Shown in pieces: positions 24,051 through 35,900 of a DNA stretch of 64,000 nt (its first letter is position 1; every line of letters begins with the position of its first letter). Location of the stretch: NCBI GenBank assembly GCA_036245525.1, contig BTPG01000005.1, positions 116,774,619 through 116,838,618 of the forward strand, given 5' to 3'. The position numbers and the translations under genes are program-made. Source of the DNA: Semisulcospira habei (taxonomy: Eukaryota > Mollusca > Gastropoda > Semisulcospiridae). Below the pieces are notes generated by a model that was not told where the DNA came from, made no database searches, and saw only the letters and a program-made list of their open reading frames with translations.

Positions 24051-24356
24051 TACAGTATGTGTCGTATTTATTAAGCCATAAAAAGTGAAGACAAGTGGTT
24101 TACCCATAAATCAAAAGTGTATATCTATAGACCATACGTGAGGCATGCGTTGGTAGATACAGTGTACCAGTATACAACAGTAGAACTCTGTGCTGGACAA
24201 CCAGTTACATTCCTCGACCCCTTCCTGCAAACACCAAACTGCCCACCCACCACAAACTGAGGTCAGCCACAATATTACGCATTGCAGTATGCTGCCCGAT
24301 CTGATATGCGCGCTCTGGTCTCTGGCTATCAAGCCCGAAGGGGATGCACTGAGAGC

Positions 24357-24438
24357 AAAGGGTCCTCGGGCCGACGTCAGCCTTTAGCTGGCCTGTGCAC
24401 AGGCCAGCTAGAGGCTGACGTCGGCCCGAGGACCTTTT
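24357..24438. repeat. Hairpin element, family D
   Basis: AAAGGGTCCTCGGGCCGACG pairs with the near complement ending GGCCCGAGGACCTTTT. The loop region is GCTGGCCTGTGCACAGGCCAGC. The best-preserved family D hairpin in the window. Confidence 0.8.
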
Positions 24439-25416
24439 ATTTGTCAAGTTGCTTTCTTCACCGTCTATGTAAATCTAGCACTGCAATGATGCAAATGTCA
24501 ATAACGCAGTCCAACCCTATGGCTCACAGGTGCCTTGATATTATGAGGCTGACCTGTACATAGCACAGGGCACCTGATGCTCCATGTCGTGGGCAGGCAA
24601 TATGGTGTGAAAACAAAGGGGCCAAGGAATCAGTTTGCTTGTCCAGCTTTGAGTTATTCCTTTACTTACATATACATTAAACATGTGTACACACTAGATC
24701 TATGCTACATGACAAAAAACATAATATTCATATTAACCCCCTTGTGTATGCAGTTGCACCCACAGTACTTCTGGCTGCATGTACAAAAGGGGTAATATGT
24801 TAAAATAGTTTATAGTCACAAATTTATATTCACACAAAAAATCCAACCATAAGGCCTTGTGTTGCATTTCTTTTTAACCAAAAGTAACAAAATACATTTC
24901 CATGTATGACTAACAAGTTAAAATACAAAACATCTGTGTATAGTTTTTCATCACATAAAACATCATAACAAAAATATACATTTTTCAAATTACAACAAAG
25001 TATCTTTTTTGTATCAAAATTTCTGAATGGCACACTTAATTTTTCTCCAAATTCATTTACTGAAAATTACTGATAAAGATTCTTCAAACAAATCTTTGCA
25101 TGGCAGATGATAATACAATACAGGCCACTTGGCTGTCAGCATAAAGTAAAATGTGGTAATTATCAGATGTGCTGCTCTGTCATTTTGGACCTTGCAGCTC
25201 TTGGCCATAAAGTCCACAATAAGAGATCAGCATAGATTATTTTGAACTTCAAAAACAGCCGTCACGTTTGAGATCAATTTGACTGAGTTTTTTTTTATCA
25301 AGCAAAGTCCTAATTTTATATTTTTAAAATGCAACCCCAAAAATTGTATGTGTACAATACTATACTGTCGATTTGTAATATACTATAGATTACTGTCGAT
25401 TTGTAATTGTAAATTT
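24439..25416. other. No gene seen
   Basis: About 1 kb of AT-rich sequence without domains or hairpins. Confidence 0.5.
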
Positions 25417-25475
25417 AAACCCTTTGGGCTGTCACCATGATGCAACAAAAACCACTACTGAGTCAAAGGGTTAAT
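25417..25475. repeat. Hairpin element, family B (shrunken)
   Basis: TTAAACCCTTTGGGCTGTC to GAGTCAAAGGGTTAA with only about 25 bp between the ends. The core has decayed but the TTAA-type termini remain. Confidence 0.6.
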
Positions 25476-25524
25476 GGTACCATACACATGATACATTACT
25501 TCCAAATATTTTAACCCTTTTCAT

Positions 25525-25905
25525 CCTACCCCACCCGGGTCTGCCCTGGGGGACTTGGGTGGGGTTAGGTACTTTTTAGTTCCCAGGGTCACCCTGGTCA
25601 GCCCCACAGGGTGGGTTTTCCTTTCTATTCTGGGGGCATGTGTTTCTGTCTACCCGATGTCCATTCATCTGTATTTGCCTTTTTAAAACTCTTCCTACTG
25701 TCTGCACTGCCTGTAGCTCTTGATATTGGATGTGTGTTGCCAAATGGTTTTAGCTTTATTTAGGCCCCATGTTGTAGGTTTATTTAACGTAGTGGACCGG
25801 CTGGCGACATACATTCAATATTCTGTTGGGTTTTTTTTTTCACAAGCAGTGCTGGCACGTCCTGAGAAAGCCTTGTTGCTGTCGGGACGTTAAGCAATGT
25901 ACCAT
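25525..25905 (-). repeat. Interspersed repeat of about 380 bp (minus copy)
   Basis: Reverse-oriented relative of the repeats at 26214-26600 and 37459-37845: shared blocks CCCACCCGGGTCTGCCCTGG, GGGTCACCCTGGTCAGCCCC, GGCGACATACATTCAAT and GTCGGGACGTTAAGCAATGT. The nearby GGCGTTAAACCCAAATAA (about 25950) resembles SINE 3-prime ends. With the plus copy 300 bp away it forms a large inverted repeat. Confidence 0.8.
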
Positions 25906-26000
25906 CATCATGTGCTTACCCGTCGTGAGATGGCCTTAGTTGCCTGCTCGGCGTTAAACCCAAATAACTGTCTGCTTACACAAGCTGTTCATATGTTTGC

Positions 26001-26210
26001 TTAACTCATTACATCCTGAGGCTGATTTTTTAAACTTGCCTTATTGTCCTATGAAGGCTACATTACAGATTAGAAGATAGATCAACCAATTAAGTTCAAG
26101 GGTGATGCCAGAATAGCTTGGCGCCTAAGGCGCCAAGCTATTCTGGTACCACCCTTGAACTATCATAATCAATTTTATTTCAAGCAAGGGGTGTATCAGG
26201 ATGAAAAGGT
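26001..26210. mobile_element. TTAA-started hairpin element, family A (class i)
   Basis: Starts TTAACTCATTACATCC; right end ATCAGGATGAAAAGG joins directly to the interspersed repeat, so the terminal TTAA is lost. Arms GTTCAAGGGTGATGCCAGAA versus TTCTGGTACCACCCTTGAAC (two mismatches). It sits inside the inverted repeat pair. Confidence 0.8.
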
Positions 26211-26213
26211 TGA

Positions 26214-26600
26214 TTGATTGATTGTACATTGCTTAACGTCCCGACAGCAACAAGGCTTTCTCAGGACGTGCCTGCACTGCTTGTGAAAAAAAAAAATAAA
26301 CAGAACATTGAATGTATGTCGCCAGCCGGTCAAATACATTAAATAAACCTAACACATGGGGCCTAAATAAAGCTAAGACCATTTAGCAAAACACATCCAA
26401 TATCGAGCTACAGGCAGTGCAGACAGTAGGGAGAGTTTTAAAAAGTCAAACACAGGTGAATGAACAAAGGGTAGACAGAAACACATGCCCCAGAATAGAG
26501 AGAAAAATCCACCCTGAGGGGCTGACCAGGGTGACCCTGGGAACTAAAAAATACCTAACCCCACCCAAGTCCCCCAGGGCAGACCCGGGTGGGGTACGGG
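26214..26600 (+). repeat. Interspersed repeat of about 390 bp (plus copy)
   Basis: Begins with TTGATTGATTGTACATTGCT and ends GGGCAGACCCGGGTGGGG. Nearly identical to 37459-37845 and inverse to 25525-25905. The GATT repeat at the start may be a tail, in which case the element reads on the minus strand. Confidence 0.8.
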
Positions 26601-26905
26601 TAAGCACACAGGGCAGGGACACAAGTGCAGCAATTAGCAAAAGAGATACAATTGACCATTTATCCATTTCACATTTGGGTCCAAACAGCTGAAATTATAG
26701 CAAAAGATGCATTACATCACAAAGACATAAGGATACAATGTTTCCTCATGATACGGTTGTGACTGCTTTGTCTGACATCTTTCAAGCTACCAAATTAATC
26801 AGACACTGCCCTTGATATTTGAAAGTTGATCCATCTCCTGCAGGGAAGACTTCATGTGAACTGATAGTGTTTATAGCAAAAGATTTAATCATGTCCTGGT
26901 TTGAG

Positions 26906-27006
26906 CATAAGACCCTCGCGCTTTTTGGGCCAACGCCAGCCGCAGTGGGACTCCGCACATCCGTGCGTGGGTCCACTGTAGCTGGCATCGGCCCAAAGCT
27001 GCAAGT
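26906..27006. repeat. Hairpin element, family D (degraded)
   Basis: GGGCCAACGCCAGCCGCAGT pairs with ACTGTAGCTGGCATCGGCCC around CACATCCGTGCGTGGG. Confidence 0.65.
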
Positions 27007-27666
27007 CTCCCCCAGTTGGCAAAAGATAGCAAGTCTATATTAGGGGAAAGGGCAGAAGTGTATGTAAAACTTGGGATATTACATCAAAGTGGAAGCTTCT
27101 ACTTCAGGTGGGCCAAGACCAAAGTAACTGGTATCTGGTACACAATAGGACCTCAGGTTGATGCTGACCACAGCCGATGTCTACTCGAGGATACTTGAGT
27201 GGGAGATAACAGGGACAGACACGCAAGGCAGTTAGGAAACAAACGAAACATTGAAATGAATAAAAAAAATATTACAAACCGGGTTTTTTTAAGTATATAA
27301 AAGATCAGAAAATTGCAATCTTTTTTAAATAAAAAGCAGATCTAAAATTAAGCAACAAATGACAAAACGACAATAACATATTTAAGACTTTTTAAAAATA
27401 TTTGTACATATGTACATGTGTATGACAAATCAAACTCGTATTGACTCACAGTCAAACAAACAAAAACAAATCATGATGGCCCCAAAAATTAATTTAATAG
27501 AAAATAAATGTATCTGCTTCGCTGATCTTTAAGTGTAAAAGTAATTTGCACAAAAGGTTAGGAAGAAACGCAGGAAATATTTCTTGTTGATTTCATGAAG
27601 AGGTCTAGAGCACTACAATCAAATAAGAAAAGAGGTCAAGGGATTTTTTCACAATATACAGCTGTA
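27007..27666. other. No gene seen
   Basis: A-rich sequence. A half family D arm (AGGACCTCAGGTTGATGCTG) lies near 27148. No coding signature. Confidence 0.45.
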
Positions 27667-27738
27667 CCCCAATGCGCAAAGGCCATCGGGCTGACGTCGG
27701 CGGCCAACATCGGCCCGATGGCTTTGGCACATTGGGAC
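27667..27738. repeat. Hairpin element, family D (short)
   Basis: GGCCATCGGGCTGACGTCGG pairs with CCAACATCGGCCCGATGGC; outer TGCGCAAAG and CTTTGGCACA. Confidence 0.7.
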
Positions 27739-27901
27739 AGACCTGACCTGACAAAATGAGAATCAATTAACTGTCAGACAACGTGCGCAAAATTGAAGGA
27801 CAAACATGTACATGTAGACGAGTCAAAGAGACAAAAATACTTGAATGATAGAATAAACAGTTAGCATTTTCTCCAAAGAACACAACTTTAGTGCCTAGTT
27901 A

Positions 27902-27990
27902 TTAACCCTTTAGCTGTCAGTAGCACTTTTCAGGGTGTTCCTGGCAGGAATAATTTTCAACAAAAAAAGAGCTACAAACAGCAAACGGCT
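27902..27990. repeat. TTAA-started hairpin element, family B (degraded)
   Basis: TTAACCCTTTAGCTGTCAGT to ACAGCAAACGGCTAAAT. Pairing is partly lost. Confidence 0.6.
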
Positions 27991-28146
27991 AAATATTGTT
28001 CGATATAATTTGTCTGAAAAAGGGTTGGATTTTGTTTAATGATATTTTCTCAGATTCTCATGTCACATACATTAGGCAAGGAGCCAAAAATGTGAACGAG
28101 ACAAGCAATAAATCTGAAATACCAAAGAAATTAAAAATGATGCTTA

Positions 28147-28233
28147 GGCCTTTGGGCTGACAGTGGACATGATCAGCCCACGCATAGATGTGTGCGGGCC
28201 GACTGTAGCCAACACTGGCCTGCTGGTATTTTG
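28147..28233. repeat. Hairpin element, family D (degraded)
   Basis: CCTTTGGGCTGACAGTGG and the core CAGCCCACGCATAGATGTGT match other family D copies; the right arm is weak. Confidence 0.5.
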
Positions 28234-28234
28234 C

Positions 28235-28444
28235 TTAACCCATTTAACCCCGAGGCCGCATTTCCAATTTTGTTTTAGGTGTCACCTAACGACTATGTAC
28301 CCGCTGCAGGAAATTGATTGACCACGATAATTAATGGGTAGTGCCAGTTTAGCTTGGTGCAGGATGACACCAATCTGGCACTACTCTTAAATTACAATGG
28401 TCAATCCATTTCCTACTGTAGTGTGTCAGGGCTCAATGGCTTAA
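28235..28444. mobile_element. TTAA-ended hairpin element, family A (class ii, degraded)
   Basis: TTAACCCATTTAACCCCGAGG to GGGCTCAATGGCTTAA. The palindromic loop is partly deleted (GCTTGGTGCAGGATGACACC). Confidence 0.75.
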
Positions 28445-28449
28445 TGGGT

Positions 28450-28640
28450 AAATAACACATTCAGCCATATGGTCAAAACTCCCAAATATGAATTATATGT
28501 ACATTCCAGTTCAGGAGACAGATGAACTATGAGAGTTCAAGGGTGGTGCCAGAATAGCCTGGCTGACGCCAGGCTATTCTGGAACCACCCTTGAACTGTC
28601 ATGATTCATGTCTCCTTGTAGTGTATCAGGGCTAAATGGT
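28450..28640. mobile_element. Hairpin element, family A (class i)
   Basis: Ends are eroded, but the core is strong: GTGCCAGAATAGCCTGG on the left and CCAGGCTATTCTGGAACCAC on the right. CCTGG with CCAGG replaces CTTGG with CCAAG, a private compensated change. Confidence 0.8.
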
Positions 28641-28889
28641 CTGTTCTAGTCAACAAATACGATACAAAATTACATGTAGGAATAACGTTTATGAATATCT
28701 ATAATGGCCAAAAGGACCGAACTGACCAGACAAGGCTTAAAGATCACAGAGCCTTCTAAAAAGAGAAGCAAACTGAATTATTATAGCACTTTTCTCTCAC
28801 AATTTACAAGAAAAGTCAAAGCAACCAAAAAGAAAAAAACAACAACAAACAAACATCAAGCTCATTCTTCACAATCAATTTGTGAAAAC

Positions 28890-28975
28890 CCTCCCCCCCC
28901 CCCCACCCCCCCACCCCCACTCCCCCTCCCCCCCCCCCCCACTCCCCCTCCCCCCCCCCAAAAAAAAAAAAAAAA
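28890..28975. repeat. C-tract and A-tract
   Basis: Low-complexity C-rich sequence followed by an A-run. Confidence 0.9.
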
Positions 28976-29112
28976 TCAAAATGGATGTTTCAGTGAAGAG
29001 TATTTAAAGTAGATACAAAGTTTACAAATATCTATTGTGGTCAAACAAAAACCAAATGTCCAGATTTTAAGACAATAGTTTAAAAAAGCACAACAGTTGA
29101 GAAAAATACAAG

Positions 29113-29206
29113 TTTAACACTTTGGCTGCCAGTGGTGCTTTCAGTCAAGGCAATTTCTTTGCAAAATCATCTCAACAAAATGCACTGCCCACAGCCAAAT
29201 GGTTAA
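29113..29206. repeat. TTAA-ended hairpin element, family B (degraded)
   Basis: TTTAACACTTTGGCTGCCAG to CCCACAGCCAAATGGTTAA; inner arms no longer pair well. Confidence 0.65.
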
Positions 29207-29394
29207 CTCCAGACTTGAAATCCTAGCAATCTGTATCATAAATCTTCAAGCTGTCCCATGCATAGTATGACAATAAATGTTTCAATGTGTAGTCATTCAC
29301 TGACAATTCAATGTGTAAGCATGAAGAGTCTAAATCAGTAAATGCTGTTAGAAGTGTCATAAAGTAAACAGCAAGAAGAATCAGTCTGAATGCA

Positions 29395-29560
29395 CCGAGG
29401 CCTGAACGTCTTGGGAGCTGTCCTTTGAAGACTTCATGCCAGTTCCGGAGACAGACTGACTGCGACAGTTCAAGGTTGGTGCCAGAATAGCTTGGCACCA
29501 CCCTTGAACTATCATGTTCCATCCATATCTAGTTTAATGTGTCAAAATAGAGTGGGTTAA
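29395..29560. mobile_element. Hairpin element, family A (class i, deleted loop)
   Basis: GTTCAAGGTTGGTGCCAGAA, then TAGCTTGGCACCACCCTTGA: the loop and the inner right arm are gone. Ends AGAGTGGGTTAA. Confidence 0.65.
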
Positions 29561-29655
29561 AGTGTTCTATCAATGCGCAGGACACCAAGCTATTCTCACA
29601 CCACTCTTGAACTATCACATTCCATCCATATTTTACTGTGTATCAAGCTAACAGA

Positions 29656-29736
29656 TTAACCTATTTGAGACATGACGCCTACGGATACGCGGTGGTTCGC
29701 CACGTTTTCGTAGGCGGCACGTCTCGAATGAGCTAA
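29656..29736. repeat. TTAA-type hairpin element, family E
   Basis: TTAACCTATTTGAGACATG to CGTCTCGAATGAGCTAA; core CGCCTACGGATACGCGG. Lies just beyond the predicted end of the host gene. Confidence 0.75.
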
Positions 29737-29772
29737 TGTGTGCTATCCATGCACAATACATCCTATGAATAT

Positions 29773-29778
29773 TTTATT
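29773..29778 (-). terminator. Polyadenylation signal for the host gene
   Basis: AATAAA on the minus strand, about 60 bp downstream of the stop codon at 29840. It is the nearest canonical signal. The cleavage site is not visible from sequence alone. Confidence 0.5.
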
Positions 29779-29839
29779 CCGTATTTCTACTAAAAGACTG
29801 ATCTGTTGAAGCAGCTGTATGTACGATGCATGTAAGTTC

Positions 29840-29944
29840 TTAATCGTCATCCTCTTTGACGTTCAGGATAACCAGCAGGGCTATAATAAATCCCACAATC
29901 ACCACAATGTGGATCCCAATCAGTATTTTCTTGGCAAAAGTCGA
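29840..29944 (-). CDS. FRRS1: FRRS1-like terminal exon: last helix and stop
   Basis: Reads STFAKKILIGIHIVVIVGFI, then IALLVILNVKEDDD and TAA stop. Acceptor TCTGTTGCAG. Hydrophobic helix with an acidic tail, in the position and style of the last FRRS1 helix. It needs phase 0 input, so a linker exon is missing between it and the 39.5-kb exon. Membership in this gene is an inference from strand, position and helix type. Confidence 0.7.
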   Translation of the reverse strand, partial: STFAKKILIGIHIVVIVGFIIALLVILNVKEDDD

Positions 29945-32900
29945 CTGCAACAGAAATAGAGAATGAAAACACATTTGACATTTAAACAAGACAATAATGA
30001 AGTTCAACAGACAAAAAAAAACATTTTTCATATTCAACTGACATGGTAATGAGTCTGTAACTGGAAGTAAGAAACCACAATTTGTACACTCAACCGAGAT
30101 GGTAATTACTCAAACGGAAGGTGAAACAGAATTTTTTTTATATTCAAACAAGATGACTGTAACAGAAAGAAAAGAAAGAAACATTTTCTCATTCAAATGG
30201 GATGGCAGTAGCTGCAACATAAAGCGAGAAAGAAAAACCAAGTTTTGAAAAATGTAAGTGTTCAAACTTCAAAATACAGATTTAATTGAATTCAATTGTC
30301 CCTCATGAAGTCATTTCTATCTGCAAGAGGCACAGATCTTCATCTATGGCTAGAAGCTGGTCAAAATATATGCCTCTTGCTTGCCTGGATTTGGTCCCTT
30401 TGGATCCAAAGTTTAACCCATTTAGCCCCAACGCCCAGCTGCTGCAGATAAATCGACCATGATAAAAATGACAGTGCCAGATTAGCTTGGCACTGTCCGA
30501 ATAGAAGAAAGCCTTGAAGACTAGAAGTTAAAACTTATAAATGTAAATCTTTAAGCTGTCCTCCTGAGACTATCCCCAATAGCAAAACGTCTTCGGGCCC
30601 ACGACAGTCACAGTAGGCCCATGCACAGCCGTGCACGGGCCACTGCAGCCGTCGTGGGCCTGATGACCTTCGCTCACTGGGACATTACATTTTGAGAGAC
30701 AGATTGGAGTCAATACCGAAGTAGTTACTGGATAGTGCCAGTTCAGTTGATGCCTATAGGTGCCAACTATTCTGAAACTACCCTAGTAGCATTCGATGGT
30801 GGCGGTTACTGTCTCAATTTGGAAACAGCGTCGCATTATGGTCATTGTCTTTTTGAGGAGTTAAAGTTACGTAACTGCGACGGACAATTCATACACATTT
30901 GTACACCTACACATAGCCCTGTCATAGGAGAGAACTATTTCTTACGTCATTTGTCAATAAGGCAACATCAAGTTCAGAACTCTGCTACCGTTATGGCTTC
31001 CAGAGAGGGATCAAGTGTTGCTGATTACATTATCTCTATTTTCATCAGAAAAGTTTATTTCACGCAAAGCCCCAAGTTTCAAGCAGAACATCAAGGGTGG
31101 GTAAGTTGGCATTGTTTATGATTTTTTACTTTTATTTCATAGCTGGGTGTGATGAACTTTGTAAATTCTTCTTTTTTTCGTTCTCGGTGACTCTGAAAAT
31201 GGCCGAAAAAGGGAAAGTGAGAGAGACAGAGACAGACAGACTGACAAGCAGACATGCAGACTATATGACAATAAAAGAAAAGTAAGCATGAATGGGATCG
31301 AAAAGCTAAGAAATGAAATTACGTTTTCACGTTAAACTCAGTGTCTAATACATATGCGTTTTTAAAGTTGTTTCTCTTGTTTGTGACAGGCATCACTGGT
31401 GGGAAAGTGCAGTCTCTGATGGCTACATTTCATGCAGTCCAAGAATACACAGGTGAGTGGAGGCTAGGTTTGTTTCTGTAAAGACTGGCATAGTTGTGTC
31501 TTGAAACGTTTATAATGTTCACACTCTCAAAGGGAAGAAGCTCCTGCATTACTACAGAAACGTGTGAACCTCTCTCTCTTTCTCCACCCCCCACCCCCCT
31601 GTCATATTGAGAAACAGACTTACTGCAAAATGATCTTTTGTACAGAAGTTTATACCTTGTTTTATGCAGGTGCATATGTGTGGAATTTAACTTTCTCATC
31701 ATCTTAGAGCATGATTATGTTTCTGCCAATGTTGTTGATGGAGAAAAATAAATTTTGCAATATAAATAGTTTGTCAAAGGTAGCTTCGGTTGTAACAAAT
31801 ACAAAGAACAAACATTTTCTTATTGTTATGTCTAACGCTTTTGTCAGTTAAATAACACATATAGAAATAGTGTAGTCGGGACCTCCAAAAAGTGTAATTA
31901 CATCTGACTTTTGTTCAGCCTGACCATGCTATACGCAAAGTTGCTGTACACATGGTAGTGTTTATTTTTTCAGGTGCTAATGCTTTCACTACTGATGGCA
32001 AGTGACTACAAGACACTGTAGATTGTAACATCTAACTGCACCAGTTCTGCCTACAACATGACGTCTATGGCTACTTCACCATGTGCTTTATCCAGTTTCA
32101 GCGTTTACGTTTGTACTAACTGATACAGTGTAACTCATTCCTGATTGTTGTTTTTCTATTTGGTGAATCCCTCATGAGGGAAAACGAAACTGTCCCACTC
32201 CAAGGACATCTGAACGACTCTTCTTCTATTCAAAGATGGCATTTTATGAAGACAGATCTTTTAAAATGGCTCTGCAACAACAACAAATGCTCGGACCCAC
32301 CTGTCTCTGGCTCGGTCCCCTTCATTTAAATGTGCTGCTTTACTGTTCCCACAAGATCCGCAAATGGATTAGCTTTAATAAGTTAGCTAAAATACCTTAC
32401 AGAATTTTGATTTCTTCACCATAATGGTTGAAACTGTGAATTGTAGCTGTCTTGTTGCATTCTTGCACTTTTTCAAAAATTAATTGTATGGTGCAGGAAC
32501 ATTAAAGCAGCATGTTCCAAACAATTCACAGCAGCACATTTTACTGAACTACTGACTAAAACTGAGGAGGTCAGAGCCAAAGCTATGCTTCTTTATTTAT
32601 TTTTTTTCTTTCTTTATTTTTTTTTTTTATTTTTTTTTTTTTTTTATTTTTTTTATTAAGTCGTGATAACTCAGTGAGTTTGAAAGACATGAAGAAAAAA
32701 AAAGAAAATATATATTTACTGTTATAAATGATCAAGAATAATTAAGCACAATTGGTCATATTTAACAGTTTTATGTTTGGTTTGTTTGCAGTTGTTACAT
32801 TTTTCTTCAGATTGTTCTTTTCATGACAGTTTCTGTCAAGCTTTAGATAGACGAAGTAGACATTTTGTCCGAGGGGTCATTTGTAATGCATTTTACAGTG

Positions 32901-35900
32901 TGCCTCTTTGTAGAAGAATGCCTAATGTTTTACTCTTGTAAGTATTATGCATGCAAGTATTGTTTGAGGAACAAAGAAGAGTGGGAAAAGGGTGGGGTCA
33001 CAATGAAGCCCAAATGCCACCATCCTGCGATGGTCCCTGTGAGCCCTTACTCTGCGACTCTCCGGTGACCGTCACAAATAAGCCCTAAACGCCACCATCA
33101 CAAATGAAACCTAAATGTGACCATGATGCGACTGTCGCATCTCCGCATTCATTTTGGTCACCAGAAAGAAGGGCTCATGTGACCAAAAAATCAGTAGTTG
33201 TTGGACTGTCCTGTGCTGATGCAAAGAAGAGAATTTGCGCCCAAAAAGTGAGTCCAAAATGCGACGTAACATTTCCGCTTCATGCTACTGGGGAATCCTT
33301 GAACTATCATACTTAATCCAAATCTTTAGTCATGGAGGAGGGTGTTAAGGAGTACAACCATAAAAGAATTGCAAAATTTGAGCAAAGTAAATTATAACCT
33401 GCTCGCTGCTTGCTGCTGGCTTCACCGGGTCAGCATTTGCAGACATGTCATAGGCTTCGCTGCGAGCTGAAAAAACAATTCAGTACATTAATGCGGGAGA
33501 ATGCAATGGGTCTGACTGCGCGTGCATGCACAATTTCAATATTAACAGGCAATATTGGACGACAGAGCACCTGCAGCACATTTTTTTTCATTTATCCATG
33601 GTGCACATTGATTTATTTAACCCATTTAGCCCTAGGTCCACTTTTCTTACATTTTGGAGGTGGATCAGCCATGATAATTCAAGGGTAGTGGTAGATGAGC
33701 TTGGCGCCTAAAGGCGCCAAGCTCATCTGGCACTACCCTTGAATTACCATGGTCAATTCATCTCCTGCTGCAGGGTCTTAGGGTTAAATGGGTTAAGGAA
33801 GTTCAATACACACATTGGACTTGCATTAAAATGCAGCTGACTGTGCTTATACTGAGGCAAGATATTATGAACCTTGGACATAACATTTCTTTTCCATCAT
33901 TTTATGAAAATTACATCGTTTATAACAAATTTTAGATATAACAATGAACAAATTGGGTCAAATGTCATTGTTATTATCTGAAGATCGATTCAATAACATA
34001 TGTACTTCAAGTCTCTTTTCCATTCAGCATTCCAGCAATACACAAAAAAACAGCCACAGCAAATATAAATGTTGTGTGCAGGCAAAACACAGCAAGTGCA
34101 CAAAACATACCATTTAGAGAAAACAGGATTTTTATTTTGCAATTTTTCTTGTAAAATGTGGCCAGTTTTTTTAAAATATTGTTTGAAAGTTGCTGTTTTC
34201 TGCTTGCTGTTTTCATGTGATACTGAAGATAGAAAAGGCAAGCAAAACGAAGTACAAATGGCCACATTCTGTTCTTTGCCTGGACTTATGTGTTTTGCTT
34301 GCTTTTTCCTTGATTGAAATCAAGGAAGGTACAGGAAGGCAAAAGATTTTTTTTTTTTTTTAAAGTGACATTTTTATTGTGTCACAGTGAAAATGTCATT
34401 TTTCAGAAACATACACTTGCTGTGTTTTGCCTGCTTTTTTTGGTGAGTAAATCTGAGCAAGACAAAAGACATCAAGTGCATTTTTGTAAAAAGCTATAAT
34501 TTCATTGTATTTACAATGAAATATCACTTTTTACAACATGGACTAGCTGTCTCTTGCCTGCAGACTTAACATTGGCATTGATCAATGTCAAAAGAAGCAA
34601 AAGGACAGTATCAGAAATTTGCCACGTTAAGACAAAACAGAACAAGATTTTAGTTCCTATACTAATTCTTCAGACAAATTTAGTATTAAAAAATAAAAAA
34701 ATAAAAAAGAAGTCATGGTGTAAAATGAAGTCTAGGTGCAAATGATGAGGAAAAAAAATATGGACCACAAAGGTGTTCTTACACTGGGGAATTAATTATA
34801 TCTTTTTGAAAAAATAATGGTTAGTTATGATGAAGGCACCACTCCTGAACTGTCATGGTCAATCAATAAAGATTAGTCAGTTGGAATTTGTATCATAGTA
34901 TCAAACTAACCCTTTGACTGTCAGTTGCGATTTTTGTTGAGGTGATTCCTGCAGGAATCACCTCAACAAAAATCGCAACTGACAGCCAAAGGGCCACTAA
35001 GTATTCAAACAGACAAGCAAAGTAATGGGATGATCACATACATTGTGGGGGTAAAGAAAGTAACCTTATACGACCATTATGGTCTTTCCTTCCACCACTT
35101 TGAAAACAATTTGAGACTCTGTGTGACATACATGTACACAATACACCTAGTATATGTCAATAAAGTTAATTATTTCAGTAATCAGTTTCTTAAATTTAAA
35201 AATTTCAAACTTTTCCTCTAACCCTTTTAGCTCCAACACCCTACAGCAGGAGATTACTTGACCATGATAATTTGAGGGTAGTGCCAGATTAGCTTGGCGC
35301 CATCAGGCACTACCTTTGAATTATCATGGTCAATCCACCTGCTGCAACTGTTACAGTCGTTAAGCAACACTTCCCAAATTTAGGAAATGCACGGATGGGG
35401 CTAAAAGGGTTAACAAAAACCCACAGCTCAGTATCCCTCATATTGCACGTGTGTTAGTTCCCACTTACAGAAGATCACACTGGCAAGTATCGAAACAAAG
35501 CCAAAAAGAAAATCCATTGTGCAGCTATAATTATGTCAGTCGCCCACTCCCTGAGCCATCCAGTCATTGTGTCATGTATCCTTTTCATACTGCAAATGTT
35601 ATTAGTGACAGACCTATCCACCTCCCCCCCCCCCACCCCCCAACCCCCCCCCCCCTCCATCCCCCCCCCACACACACACACCCGCCTATCTGGACATCCC
35701 TACCTCCACCCAACAACATTCGGCAAAACGATATGGCAGATCAACATCACACCGACTGTCTGCCTCGATCAGCAGAGCTAATCGAGAGGGACAACCAGTG
35801 TGGTCCGAGGTACATACATCCTTCACTGCCTGTGAGCGCACAATGTGTTTTTGAAATCACTGTAAATTCAGCGCCCAAAGATCCCCAGCTGTCAAAGACA

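Noticed and set aside
34007..34267. Hydrophobic frame as an FRRS1 membrane exon
   Set aside because: All six b561 helices are accounted for by other exons, and no consistent acceptor, donor and phase were found.
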